From Bifidobacterium vansinderenii (GTDB taxonomy: Bacteria > Actinomycetota > Actinomycetes > Actinomycetales > Bifidobacteriaceae): 64,000 nucleotides of DNA. Shown piece after piece: positions 17,149 to 26,227 of this stretch (position 1 is its first letter; each line of letters opens with the position of its first letter). The notes under the pieces were generated by a model, which saw nothing but the letters and a program-made list of their open reading frames with translations, ran no database searches and had not been told where the DNA came from. Both the position numbers and the translations under genes were made by a program. The stretch covers positions 21 to 64,020 of the forward strand of contig NZ_NEWD01000041.1 in NCBI RefSeq assembly GCF_002234915.1, written 5' to 3'.

Positions 17149-20100
17149 ATGAAATCTGTTATGGATGAGGCCCAAGGCATACAGGAGACGGTCGGCTCCG
17201 TACTTTCCGGCCACCGGGCGCAAGCCGGACAGGAAGTGAATTCCTCCGTCGCGGCCGTGATCTGCGTGGAATCCGACACCCGATACCTGCCCGACACACT
17301 CAATGCCGTGCTGGCACAGACCACGCTGCCCGGCATCATCGTCATCGCCGACTGCACCGGGGGAACGCAGTCCGCCGTACGATGCGCATTCCGACTGGCC
17401 ACGCCCGTCTACGGTTCCTATGATCGTGAACAGGCAAGCATGGTTCACGACATCGACATCCAGATCGTCGGCGCCGCCGGCGCCACCACATTCGGCGACG
17501 CGATACGACTCGCCGTTGGTCACGCACGACTCACCCCGGCCATCCGCGCGCTCTGGCTGCTCCACGACGATTCCCGCCCCGCCGACGACAACTGCCTCGA
17601 AACGATGACCGAGGCATGGCGCAACGCCCCGACGGCATCCATCCTCGGCTGCAAGCAGCTCGCATGGGACGGCGACCACCTGCACGACGTCGGCGCCTAC
17701 GCCACCCGCAGCCACGGTATCGCCTCCCTCGTGGTCGACGGAGAACCCGACCAGGAACAATACGACGCCCGACAGGACGTCTACGCCGTCGACCTCGCCG
17801 GCGCCCTCGTATCCCTGCAAACCTGGACCACTCTCGACGGCACCAGCCCACAAATGGGACCATTCGCCGAATCCGCCGACTTCTGCCGACGAGTCTGCCT
17901 CTCCGGAGGCCGCGTTCTCATCGTGCCCCGCAGCGCCATCCGCCACCGCCGCGCACGATTCGAAGGACTGCGCACCCACAACGGCCATGCCACCGGCAGC
18001 CACACGTCGATCAACCCATACGCCATGAAGGCAGACGCACGCGAACGCTACCGCTTCACCGACATCCGCGGCATCATGTGGCTGCCCGTCTGGCTCCTGC
18101 GATTCCTCATGTCCTTCGCACTCGCCTTCACCCAACTGGCCCGTAAACGCCCATACGAGGCCCTCTGCGAACTCGGCACACCATGGCGGCTCCTCATCTG
18201 GATGCCCAAAGGCGTCAACGCGCGCCGCAAAGTGGCCCGACAGGCCACCATGAACCTGCGCCAGCTATCCGTACTCGTCGCCCGGCGCGACCAGATCGCC
18301 CAATGGCACGAACGCCGTGCGGCCTTCGCCGACTCGCAGGACACCACGCTGCTCAGCCCGCTCGCCATGGCACACCTGCGCGCCCAACGTCGCCGTCGCC
18401 TCCTCTGGGTGGGAGCCATGATGCTCCTCGCACTCGTCGCCGGCATCCTGTCCAACCTCAGCGTCTTCACCTCACTGACGACAGGCACGTCCTTCCACTC
18501 CGCCACGCTCGTTCCCTCGTCGGCCAGCCTCTCCCAGATCGCCAAGGCCGCCACTGGCGTCTTCACCTACGCCAACGGCATGGGCACCCCGGCACCGCCC
18601 GCACCGTTCCTCCTGATCCTCATGGCGGCCACCGCAGTCACCCTCGGCCATGTCACCGCGGCGATGGCGCTCATCGTCTTCCTCGCGGCACCGCTGTCCG
18701 CACTGTCATTCTGGGCGCTCGCGGGCATCTTCACCCGTTCCAATTCGGTACGTGTCGCCACGGGCCTGCTCTGGTGCATGTTCGGCGGTCTGCTGGGCCT
18801 GTATTCGCAGGGCAATCTGCCGATGCTTACGGTAATGGTCTTCCTGCCCGCCGGCATGGCGTTCGTCTTCCGGGCCGTGGGCATGTACCACACGGAGGCG
18901 GTGCTCACCCCGACGGCATCCGTGCAGTCCGCGGGCCTCGCCTCACTCTGCCTAGCCGTGGTCGTGGCCTGCGAGCCTCAGCTGGTGCTACCGCTGGTGA
19001 CGGTGTTCGTCGCATTCCTTGTTATGGTGCGTTCTCATCGCGTGATGCTGCTGCTGATCCCGGTGCCGGGTGCATTCCTCCTCGCACCTACGCTGCTCAA
19101 CGTCGTCCTGAACCTCAACGACCATTCATATCGCCAGCTGTTCGCCGACATGATGCTGCCCTCGACCGCAGTCAATGGGTCCGTTCGTTCAGCAAGCCTG
19201 CTGAGCGTTCTCGGAGAGGCCATGGGCATCTCTGAAAACAGTGCGTCTCCGGTGCTGTCCATGCTCCGTAATCCCGAATCGGCAGCGGTGCTCGCCACCG
19301 TGGTCCTGATCGTCGTCGTGGCCATGATCGCCCTGTTCCTGCCGTTCGCGCTGCGCGCCTCCCGCATGATGTGGACCATCGTGCTGACCGGCGCTCTGAC
19401 GGCGATCGTCGCAGTGCGTGTGGCAATAGCTCCGGGTACGGAAGCACCGATCGCGGGAACCGCGCTGCCGGGACTTGCATTCATGATGGTCGGTGTGTTC
19501 TCCTGCGTATGCATCGTCGCCGGCCGTGCGGTGCGCCCGTTCTCCCCGCTGCTGGTGCGGGAAAGCGGCGACTCCGCAGCGCGCATTGAATCCCGGCACA
19601 AGGGGTTCTACGGCCGTCGCAATCTCATCATCGTGGCGCGTGCCCTACTGGTGCTCTTGCTCGCCGCGTGCCTCGGACTGTGGGGCTCGATCTGTGGCGT
19701 ACGTGTGCAGCAGGGTGCGCACCTCTCCGTGCAGAACCATGAACTGCCGTTGATCGCGCAGGACTATCTTGCCGCCGATTCGAGCCACCGCATCCTCGCG
19801 TTGAGTGCCGAATCGTCCACCTCGATCGACTACGCGTTCATGCGCAGCGGTCAGGGCGACTTCATCGACAGCTCACCCGTCATCAATGCTCGGTCCGTCG
19901 CACAGCCGCAGGACAAGACGATCCGACAGGTGTCCAAAGCCGCGGCCAGCCTGCTGCAGAGCAACGACGACTCGGCTGTGAGCACACTGGCTTCACTGGG
20001 CATCGGCGGCATCTATGTCCCATATTCCGACGATTCCGCCGATCGCGATCTGGTGTCGAATATCCTTGCCAGTGGCGGCACCCAGTCCGTGGTGAGTAAC

Positions 20101-20295
20101 GAATCCGGAACCTACGTGCGACTGACTACCACGTCGGGCGGCAACATCGGCATCGACACCGGTGCCGAATCCCGCGCATTGTCCGACGGCTGGCGTCTGG
20201 CCTGGGTCTGGTGCATGGGGATCGTCGTGGCGCTGTACTGCATCGTCGCATTCCCGCGATTCCGTCGAATCAACATCAATGGGGGACAGGCATGA
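17149..20295 (+). CDS. giant membrane-bound family 2 glycosyltransferase
   Basis: About 1048 residues. The start is uncertain: GTG at 17140, ATG at 17149 or ATG at 17161. An N-terminal GT-A domain (~residues 25-300) begins VAAVICVESDTRYLPDTLNAVLAQT and has LLHDDSRPADDNCLETM, a metal-binding DD region. At least 12 membrane segments follow, then an extracytoplasmic C-terminal region (~residues 870-1020) and a last membrane helix. The type is typical of actinobacterial enzymes that build envelope glycopolymers on a lipid carrier. The stop overlaps the next start (ATGA), so it is coupled to the DUF5719 protein. The sugar donor and product are unknown. Confidence 0.85.
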   Translation: MKSVMDEAQGIQETVGSVLSGHRAQAGQEVNSSVAAVICVESDTRYLPDTLNAVLAQTTLPGIIVIADCTGGTQSAVRCAFRLATPVYGSYDREQASMVHDIDIQIVGAAGATTFGDAIRLAVGHARLTPAIRALWLLHDDSRPADDNCLETMTEAWRNAPTASILGCKQLAWDGDHLHDVGAYATRSHGIASLVVDGEPDQEQYDARQDVYAVDLAGALVSLQTWTTLDGTSPQMGPFAESADFCRRVCLSGGRVLIVPRSAIRHRRARFEGLRTHNGHATGSHTSINPYAMKADARERYRFTDIRGIMWLPVWLLRFLMSFALAFTQLARKRPYEALCELGTPWRLLIWMPKGVNARRKVARQATMNLRQLSVLVARRDQIAQWHERRAAFADSQDTTLLSPLAMAHLRAQRRRRLLWVGAMMLLALVAGILSNLSVFTSLTTGTSFHSATLVPSSASLSQIAKAATGVFTYANGMGTPAPPAPFLLILMAATAVTLGHVTAAMALIVFLAAPLSALSFWALAGIFTRSNSVRVATGLLWCMFGGLLGLYSQGNLPMLTVMVFLPAGMAFVFRAVGMYHTEAVLTPTASVQSAGLASLCLAVVVACEPQLVLPLVTVFVAFLVMVRSHRVMLLLIPVPGAFLLAPTLLNVVLNLNDHSYRQLFADMMLPSTAVNGSVRSASLLSVLGEAMGISENSASPVLSMLRNPESAAVLATVVLIVVVAMIALFLPFALRASRMMWTIVLTGALTAIVAVRVAIAPGTEAPIAGTALPGLAFMMVGVFSCVCIVAGRAVRPFSPLLVRESGDSAARIESRHKGFYGRRNLIIVARALLVLLLAACLGLWGSICGVRVQQGAHLSVQNHELPLIAQDYLAADSSHRILALSAESSTSIDYAFMRSGQGDFIDSSPVINARSVAQPQDKTIRQVSKAAASLLQSNDDSAVSTLASLGIGGIYVPYSDDSADRDLVSNILASGGTQSVVSNESGTYVRLTTTSGGNIGIDTGAESRALSDGWRLAWVWCMGIVVALYCIVAFPRFRRININGGQA

Positions 20296-21839
20296 GCAGA
20301 TCATCACGTTCGACCACGCGTCGCTCCCGCAGCGTATGGGGCACCGTCGGCAAGGTGGTCGTCTCCTCGATCACCGCAATAGTGCTGCTGGCGGTATTCG
20401 GTCTGCTCTCCGTCGTTGCGCCCGCCGGATGGCTGGTCGACGGCGCCGATTCCCAGCCGGGCTTCCGCACGGTCGGTGTGGGCCAGACCACGTTGCAGTC
20501 CTATTGTCCGGCGCGTATGCAGCTGGCCGACACCGGATCCTACGGTGACTCCGAGTACCAGATCTCTGAGGGCAATATCACCGGCAAGGCCAGATTCGCC
20601 GCATTCGGTTCCATGTACAGCACCGCGGTTACGTCGCTGAACGGCGACAACAAGCAGGACACCGCGAACATCGATCTTGCCGACTCGTCCAAGGCGTTTG
20701 TACATGGTTCTGACATCGCCGCCGACCCACTGCTGCTCACCGCCAAGATGCTCGAGGTAGGTAAGGGTTCCGGTTCGGCGGCGGCAAGCGCATCATGGGC
20801 CACCGAAGGCGATCTGCGGGGTGTGTCCGCCGTGCAGTGCGCTTCAGCCCAGCTGCGTCAGTCGTTCCTGCTGCCCGCAACGCAGACCGGCTGGACGCAG
20901 CAGCTCGTGCTGGCCAACCCCTCGGAGAAATCGACCACCGTGTCGATGACCATGTGGGGAACCGGCTCCGCACAGGCCATTGCATCGTCCACCGACAGCA
21001 AGGTGACCGTGGCCGGCAAGTCGCAGACCGTAGTGGACATCTCCGCCGCGGCCCCCTCCCAGGACGGCCTGTACCTGTCATTGACAAGCAGCGGTGCGCC
21101 GGTTGCGGCCGTCGTACGCGTGGTGCATGCCGAAGGACTGACTCCGCGTGGATCCGACTACGCTTCGGCATTGCCGTCTGCTGCTTCCACGGACGCCACG
21201 ATTGCAGGCATCGGAGCGGGACAGGATGTCACTGTCAATCTCTACTCCGAACAGGATGGGGAAGTGACGCTGTCCTGGATCACCGATTCCGGCGTTACCG
21301 AGGCCAAGAAGGACAGCGTGTCCGCCAACACAGTCAAGACGATCTCGCTGGGCAAGGCCCCCGACGGGACTCTTGGCGTCCGCGTGCAGGGCAGCGTCGC
21401 TGCATATTCGTCGGCAATCAGTTCCGAGTCCTCCGACAGCCAGACCGACTTCTCGTTGATGAACGGCACCGTCGCGGTGGCCTCTGGAGCGATCGCCGTT
21501 CCGGACGGCGTGAACGCCACGCTGGCGTTGGTGAACGACTCCGACAAGCAGACCATGGTGAAGCTGACCGGATACGGCGACGACGGTACGCAGAAGGGCG
21601 AGAAGGACGTCACCATCGACGCACGCAAGGCCGTATCGGTCAATCCCGGCGACATCGCCGACGGTGTGGTAGCGGTGACCATGGATGATGACGACGCGTC
21701 CGTCGTCTGGAGCGCCATGATCAACGTCGGCGCGGTAAACGACGCACAGCTCGCCGGACTCGGCGTGATCGGCTCGTCAAGCCTCATGCCGGCACAGGCT
21801 CAAGTGCGTACCGACCAATCGCTGTCCGTCGTCAGGTAG
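20292..21839 (+). CDS. DUF5719 family secreted/anchored protein
   Basis: 515 residues; the start is coupled to the upstream gene by ATGA. A basic N-terminus and one hydrophobic segment (VVVSSITAIVLLAVFGLLSVVAP, ~residues 18-40) act as signal anchor. The rest is predicted extracellular, Ser/Thr/Ala/Asp-rich, with repeated beta-type stretches such as LVLANPSEKSTTVSMTMWG and LALVNDSDKQTMVKLTGYG that look like tandem Ig-like modules. The domain family has no known function, but it is nearly always paired with the large GT2 enzyme, so it probably assists that enzyme or the mature glycopolymer. A terminator follows at 21893-21934. Confidence 0.75.
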   Translation: MSRSSRSTTRRSRSVWGTVGKVVVSSITAIVLLAVFGLLSVVAPAGWLVDGADSQPGFRTVGVGQTTLQSYCPARMQLADTGSYGDSEYQISEGNITGKARFAAFGSMYSTAVTSLNGDNKQDTANIDLADSSKAFVHGSDIAADPLLLTAKMLEVGKGSGSAAASASWATEGDLRGVSAVQCASAQLRQSFLLPATQTGWTQQLVLANPSEKSTTVSMTMWGTGSAQAIASSTDSKVTVAGKSQTVVDISAAAPSQDGLYLSLTSSGAPVAAVVRVVHAEGLTPRGSDYASALPSAASTDATIAGIGAGQDVTVNLYSEQDGEVTLSWITDSGVTEAKKDSVSANTVKTISLGKAPDGTLGVRVQGSVAAYSSAISSESSDSQTDFSLMNGTVAVASGAIAVPDGVNATLALVNDSDKQTMVKLTGYGDDGTQKGEKDVTIDARKAVSVNPGDIADGVVAVTMDDDDASVVWSAMINVGAVNDAQLAGLGVIGSSSLMPAQAQVRTDQSLSVVR

Positions 21840-21892
21840 TCCCTTATGGCCCCTATGTAGACCGTCCGATCGGCTTCGTCGGTCGACAGACC

Positions 21893-21934
21893 GAGTGATC
21901 CCCTGCCGTATGCGTATACGACAGGGGATCACTC
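21893..21934. terminator. bidirectional terminator between convergent genes
   Basis: A 19-bp stem with one mismatch (21893-21911 against 21916-21934; arms begin GAGTGATCCCCTG and end CAGGGGATCACTC) and a 4-nt loop. It lies between the DUF5719 gene and the metallopeptidase-like gene. Confidence 0.85.
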
Positions 21935-21962
21935 ATATCATCGCGGTTGTCGGGGCCGAAGG

Positions 21963-22433
21963 TCAGAAACCCCAATCCGGGTCGATGTCTTCGGGATGCC
22001 GTCCCGTCAGATCGGCCAGACGCGCCACGATCTCGTCGCGGATCAGGAACTGCATATCCAGACGGTCCCTGCTGCGCTGTTCGATCGGCTTCCGGTACAG
22101 CACGATGCGGGCGGGCGAACCATGCTCGGCAGGGAAGCCCTGCGACAGAAAGGCGCGTTTCGTCTCCCACGACACCGGTCCCGACGGGGGAACATCCTCC
22201 ACCGCGCATTCCACGTTCTTCAGCAGCTCCGGCCATGCGGCGTTGAGACGTTTCAGCTGGGCCACCACCATGCCGTCGAACGTGCCCGACTTGGTTCGGT
22301 ACCGGGGCATGCGTATGCCGAACATCGCCTGACGGCTTCCCCGGCCGTGTCGATTGCGGTATATCTTGCGTTCCCACGGCAGTACGGTGCCTGTGGCGCG
22401 CAGCAGAGAGGTGAACTCGGATTCCTTGGTCAT
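21963..22433 (-). CDS. metallopeptidase-like (Zincin_1) protein without HExxH
   Basis: 156 residues. It resembles actinobacterial members of the Zincin_1/PF06262-type family: a basic start (RNRHGRGSRQAMFGIRMPRYRT), a FDGMVVAQLKRLNAAWPELLKNVECAVEDVPP core and a C-terminal RIVLYRKPIEQRSRDRLDMQFLIRDEIVARLADLTGRHPEDIDPDW. The zinc-binding HExxH expected near the C-terminus is replaced by RDEIV, so peptidase activity is doubtful. The genes on both sides are in the opposite direction. A TAGTGT box 8 nt before the ATG suggests a leaderless mRNA. The family assignment is from recognition of the motif order and is moderately secure. Confidence 0.65.
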   Translation of the reverse strand: MTKESEFTSLLRATGTVLPWERKIYRNRHGRGSRQAMFGIRMPRYRTKSGTFDGMVVAQLKRLNAAWPELLKNVECAVEDVPPSGPVSWETKRAFLSQGFPAEHGSPARIVLYRKPIEQRSRDRLDMQFLIRDEIVARLADLTGRHPEDIDPDWGF

Positions 22434-22447
22434 GAGCCCCTACACTA
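22434..22447 (-). promoter_or_regulatory. -10 element for the leaderless metallopeptidase-like gene
   Basis: On the minus strand TAGTGT (22447-22442) is followed by 8 nt and the ATG at 22433. No Shine-Dalgarno is present. Confidence 0.4.
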
Positions 22448-22620
22448 GCCTGCGGGGCTGATGTCATGGTGGGGTGCCCCCTTACGGGACGGCGACACTC
22501 CGAACCTCTGGAAGGCGTTGTGAACAATGGCGTGTGACCTGCTTTCGCTGTATCGTTTGTGCGATAATGCTGGAATGCGGATGCCTGTCGTGGGCGTTCA
22601 TAGGTGTCGAAGGAGGACTG

Positions 22621-23445
22621 ATGGGCGACGTGGCGATTCACAGCTGGGATGAAGTGGATTACGGCCGGCTGGGTGGGCTGATCGACGCCGTGGGATTCGA
22701 CCTGGACACCACATTGGCCAAGTCGAAGACGCCCATGACCCGCGAGATGGCCGACGCTTTCGCCGAGCTGACCCATCACATTCCCTGCGCCGTGGTGTCC
22801 GGCGGCAAATATCATCTCTTTACCAATCAGATCCTCGCCATGATCGGCGACAAGGCGGATCGGAACAACTTGCATCTCATGCCGACCAGCGGCACCAGAT
22901 ACTATGCGTGGAACGGTTCCTCATGGCAGTGTCGTTATGCGCATGATCTCAGTCCGGAGGATCGTGACGCCGCCATTGAATCCCTGACCAGACATGCCAA
23001 GGAACAAGGATTGTGGCTGCCCGACGACAGCATCTGGGGAGATCGGCTGGAGGACCGCGGCAGTCAGATCACCTTCTCGGCACTGGGACAGCTGGCGCCG
23101 GTGGAGGCCAAGGAGGCTTGGGATCCGGACCGTGTCAAGAAGAACAGGCTTGCCGCTGCGGTTGCGGCCGACTTGCCTAAGCTGACCGTTCGCTCGGGTG
23201 GCTCCACCAGCATTGACGTGGTCGCCAAGGGCATCGACAAGGCCTACGCCATGCGTCAGCTGTCGGGCATTCTTCACGTACCGGTGAGTCGTATCGCCTT
23301 CATTGGCGACCGTATGGATCCGGATGGCAACGACTATCCGACTGCGGTGGCCGGTGCATACGCGATCCGTGTCACCTGTCCCGACGACACGCTTGAGGCG
23401 ATTCGACGACTGACCGCCGTGCTGTCGTTGACGACGGCGGAATGA
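22621..23445 (+). CDS. HAD-superfamily (type IIB) phosphatase, phosphomannomutase-like
   Basis: 274 residues. GAAGGAGGA precedes the ATG. The catalytic loop is GFDLDTTLAKS (residues ~24-34), with Asp nucleophile and acid/base in the usual DxD; the common DxDGT is DxDTT here. Motif II VVSGGKYH, a lysine in the KGIDKAYAMRQL segment and motif IV IGDRMDPDGNDYPTAVAGAY complete the active site. The C2B cap lies between motifs II and III. GDxxxPxGNDYP resembles eukaryotic-type phosphomannomutase and related sugar-phosphate phosphatases, so a sugar phosphate is the likely substrate. The next gene starts 73 bp downstream. Confidence 0.82.
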   Translation: MGDVAIHSWDEVDYGRLGGLIDAVGFDLDTTLAKSKTPMTREMADAFAELTHHIPCAVVSGGKYHLFTNQILAMIGDKADRNNLHLMPTSGTRYYAWNGSSWQCRYAHDLSPEDRDAAIESLTRHAKEQGLWLPDDSIWGDRLEDRGSQITFSALGQLAPVEAKEAWDPDRVKKNRLAAAVAADLPKLTVRSGGSTSIDVVAKGIDKAYAMRQLSGILHVPVSRIAFIGDRMDPDGNDYPTAVAGAYAIRVTCPDDTLEAIRRLTAVLSLTTAE

Positions 23446-23518
23446 CGGACGATGCCAATGACGACGATATTGGCGACGATGCGGCACCGGTGAGCAACCG
23501 GTAGAAGGCGAGGCCGCC

Positions 23519-24283
23519 ATGCATGGACAGTCCTATTCTCGTCTGGCACCCGTGCTGGATGTTATGGCTGAGCTGGGTCGTGAGATGCGTGATCTGCTGC
23601 TTCCCAGAGGCTGCGCCGGCTGCGATCTGCCGGACGCCGTGCTATGCGATTCCTGTATGGCGCTGTTCGAACGCGACATGGTCCGTCCGATGCCTAGGAC
23701 GGTGCTTCTCTCCGGCCGTGTGCATGCGTGTGGCACGTACCGGGGTGAGGTGCGGCGAGCCGTATTGATGTGGAAGGACCATGACGATCAGGAACTCGAC
23801 GCTGAATTCAGCCGGGTGATCGCCGGTTGCGTGCGGCGCAGCGGCGTATCCGAGGTATTGAGCCGTCGGGGCTCCGGTACGATTGCGGTGGTGCCGGCGC
23901 CGTCCACGTCATCGTCCATGCGGCGTCGTGGACGATTTCACACGATCGTATTGGCGCGGGCGGTGGCGGACTGCCTTCGCATGCGTGGAGTGCGGGCACG
24001 ATGCGTGCCGGCACTAAGCATCATGGGCACAAAGGCCAAATCGGTGCAGGCCGGGGGAGCGAGGGCCCGGTCCGAACGTCTTCGCAATCATGTCCGGGTG
24101 AACCATGGTCTATTGAGCGGTTGTCGTATGGCGGTGCTGGTCGACGACATCATCACCACCGGCTCCACGATACGACAATGCGCCCAAGCGTTGGACGATG
24201 CCGGCGTTCCGGCGTATACGGGCTTTACACTCGCTGCCGTGCCGGCGCCGTCCGAACGGGATCATTCGTCGTCAATACTGTGA
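23519..24283 (+). CDS. ComF-family phosphoribosyltransferase-like protein
   Basis: 254 residues. An N-terminal double-CxxC zinc ribbon (CAGCDLPDAVLCDSC, residues ~33-47) precedes a type I PRTase domain with a PRPP-binding loop VAVLVDDIITTGSTIRQCAQAL (~residues 203-224) and a flexible MGTKAKSVQAGGARARSERLRNH stretch. ComF is needed for DNA uptake in naturally competent bacteria, but family members are widespread and no other competence gene is in view. The 3' end overlaps the convergent histidine-kinase gene by 22 bp. The start at 23519 has only a weak Shine-Dalgarno (GAAGGCG). Confidence 0.85.
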   Translation: MHGQSYSRLAPVLDVMAELGREMRDLLLPRGCAGCDLPDAVLCDSCMALFERDMVRPMPRTVLLSGRVHACGTYRGEVRRAVLMWKDHDDQELDAEFSRVIAGCVRRSGVSEVLSRRGSGTIAVVPAPSTSSSMRRRGRFHTIVLARAVADCLRMRGVRARCVPALSIMGTKAKSVQAGGARARSERLRNHVRVNHGLLSGCRMAVLVDDIITTGSTIRQCAQALDDAGVPAYTGFTLAAVPAPSERDHSSSIL

Positions 24284-25401
24284 TATTTGGGCAGTTCGAT
24301 CTCGAAATTCGCGCCACGAGGGTCGGGCACCACATTCACGGTGCCGCCATGCAGTCCCGCTGCCCAGCGCGCAATGGACAAGCCCAGTCCGGTTCCTCCC
24401 GAACCGGTGCCGGGCCGTCCGGTGCCCTTGACGTAGCGTCGGAAGATGTCGTTGCGAGCCTCTTCCGGAATGCGTGAACCGTAGTTCACCACGTTCGTCA
24501 CGATGGTGCCTCGCTCCTCGTTCTCGTGAGTCTCGATCAGCACTTCGGTGCCGTCGGGGGAGTGCTTGAGCGCGTTGGCGATGATATTGGTGAACAGCTG
24601 GTTCAGACGGTTCGGATCGCCCTCCATGCGCAGATGTTCGGGTACGTTGACATGGATAGTGTGTCCGTGGCCGCCATCGGCGATCTCGAGTGGCTTGACG
24701 GTGTCGTCGATGAATTCCGCGAAGTCGAACGGCTCCACCTCGAGGCTGGCCGCGCCGGCCTCCACACGGGACATGTCAAGCAGGAACGCGATGAGGTCCG
24801 ATAGCTTGTGCGTCTGGTCGAGAATGCCCTCCAGATTGGCAGGGGTGGGCTCCACCACACCGTCGGCCATGTTCTCCACCAGCGCCTGCAATGCGGATAC
24901 CGGAGTACGTAGCTCATGACTGACGTTGGCGACCATATCTCTGCGCATCTGATCGGCGTGCTGCAGCTCGCCAGCCATCTCGTTGAACGATCGGGCCAGC
25001 TGGCCGACCTCATCCCGACTGTCGTTGGCGCTTTCCACACGCACGGTGTAGTCGCCGGCGGCCATCGCCTCGGCCGCGTCCCGCATCTGACGCAGCGGAG
25101 CGGTTAGCCCATGGGCGAAGAAATACGTGATGCCCAAGGCCACGATCAATGTCAGCGGCATGGCGATCCAACCGCTCCACCCCCATTTGAGGAAGTGCCA
25201 TGCCAGCACGAACGCGATCGCCGTGGACAGGGTGATCAGGATGCTCAGTTCGGCCTTCAGTGAGCTGAACATGCCGATCGGACGATCCCGCCAACGGTCC
25301 AGTTTCGCGGTGAGCCCCGTCTTCTCGTCGCCGCGTCGCCCGGCTGTCGGGGCCGGACGCGACGATTTGGCCTTACTTGGCTTCCGGCGGTTCAAAGGCA
25401 T
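24262..25401 (-). CDS. sensor histidine kinase with short-loop (intramembrane-sensing) topology
   Basis: 379 residues. Two membrane helices (ILITLSTAIAFVLAWHFLKW and AMPLTLIVALGITYFFAHG) are separated by only a few residues, so there is almost no external sensor domain; this pattern fits intramembrane or envelope-stress sensing. HAMP (LTAPLRQMRDAAEAMAAGDYTVRV), HisKA (VANVSHELRTPVSALQALVENM, His at about 163) and HATPase_c (LFTNIIANALKHS, RYVKGTGRPGTGSGGTGLGLSIARW) follow. Its start lies inside the 3' end of the response-regulator gene, so the pair is one operon. The stimulus and target genes are unknown. The start is not well supported by a Shine-Dalgarno. Confidence 0.88.
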   Translation of the reverse strand: MPLNRRKPSKAKSSRPAPTAGRRGDEKTGLTAKLDRWRDRPIGMFSSLKAELSILITLSTAIAFVLAWHFLKWGWSGWIAMPLTLIVALGITYFFAHGLTAPLRQMRDAAEAMAAGDYTVRVESANDSRDEVGQLARSFNEMAGELQHADQMRRDMVANVSHELRTPVSALQALVENMADGVVEPTPANLEGILDQTHKLSDLIAFLLDMSRVEAGAASLEVEPFDFAEFIDDTVKPLEIADGGHGHTIHVNVPEHLRMEGDPNRLNQLFTNIIANALKHSPDGTEVLIETHENEERGTIVTNVVNYGSRIPEEARNDIFRRYVKGTGRPGTGSGGTGLGLSIARWAAGLHGGTVNVVPDPRGANFEIELPKYHSIDDE

Positions 25402-26092
25402 AGCCCACACCGTGCACGGTACGGATGAGTTCCGGTCCCAGCTTGTGACGCAGGGCCTTGACGTGTGAATCCACGGTTCGGGTGCCGGATGCGTCCACCC
25501 AGTCCCACACCTCCTCGAGCAGTTTCTCGCGCGTGAGCACCGACTTGGGGCGTCGGGCGAGCGTGGCGAGCAGATCGAACTCGGTGGGGGTCAGATGCAC
25601 TTCACGTCCGTCGAGCGTCACGATGCGCTGGGCTGGATCGATCACCAGTGTGCCGAAGTCGAGGATCTTCTCGTTCTCGGAGTTCTTGGCGATGACCTTG
25701 GCACGCTCCACGCGGCGCAGCAGCGCCTTGCACCGGGCGATGAGCTCGCGCATGGAGAAGGGCTTGGTCATGTAGTCGTCGGCACCTGCGCCCAGACCGA
25801 TCACCTTGTCGGCCTCGTCGTCTCGGGCGGTGAGGATGAGCACGGGGACGGGGCGACTGGCCACGATGCGCTTGGTGGCCTCGAGTCCGTCCATTACCGG
25901 CAGCATGATGTCCATGATCACCAGATCGGGCTTGAGCTGGGAGGCGGCCTGCACCGCGCTGGCCCCGTCTCCGGCGACACGGGCGTTCCATCCTTCCGCG
26001 GTCAGTCGCTGGGCGATAGCAGTGGCCAGCGTGGGTTCGTCCTCGACGACGAGGATCGTGCGTCTGGGGGTGTGTGCATCGATAGTATTCAT
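25373..26092 (-). CDS. OmpR/PhoB-family response regulator
   Basis: 239 residues. The receiver domain (residues 12-125) has the acidic pair VVEDE, phosphoacceptor Asp61 (VIMDIMLP), a switch Thr (LILTARDDE) and Lys in YMTKPFSM. A winged-helix effector domain (~140-235) has LTPTEFDLLATLARRPKSVLTREKLLEEVW and GTRTVDSHVKALRHKLG. It is upstream of, and overlaps, the histidine-kinase gene. It belongs with two-component systems such as PhoP/MprA/SenX3-RegX3, but sequence alone does not tell which orthologue. Confidence 0.92.
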   Translation of the reverse strand: MNTIDAHTPRRTILVVEDEPTLATAIAQRLTAEGWNARVAGDGASAVQAASQLKPDLVIMDIMLPVMDGLEATKRIVASRPVPVLILTARDDEADKVIGLGAGADDYMTKPFSMRELIARCKALLRRVERAKVIAKNSENEKILDFGTLVIDPAQRIVTLDGREVHLTPTEFDLLATLARRPKSVLTREKLLEEVWDWVDASGTRTVDSHVKALRHKLGPELIRTVHGVGYAFEPPEAK

Positions 26093-26142
26093 TGTTGCCT
26101 TACATCACCTTGTTGTTGCCATGTCTGTTGACCACCATCATA

Positions 26143-26174
26143 CGTAAGGCCAGGAAAAGTATCCTGGCCTTACG
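26143..26174 (-). terminator. hairpin terminator downstream of glgB
   Basis: A perfect 13-bp stem CGTAAGGCCAGGA / TCCTGGCCTTACG with a 6-nt loop. No U-tract is present, so efficiency is uncertain. It separates glgB from the two-component operon. Confidence 0.6.
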
Positions 26175-26227
26175 CTGACGGATGCCCTTCGCGCCCGTTC
26201 ACGGTGTGGACGCTGGGGACCGCTGGA

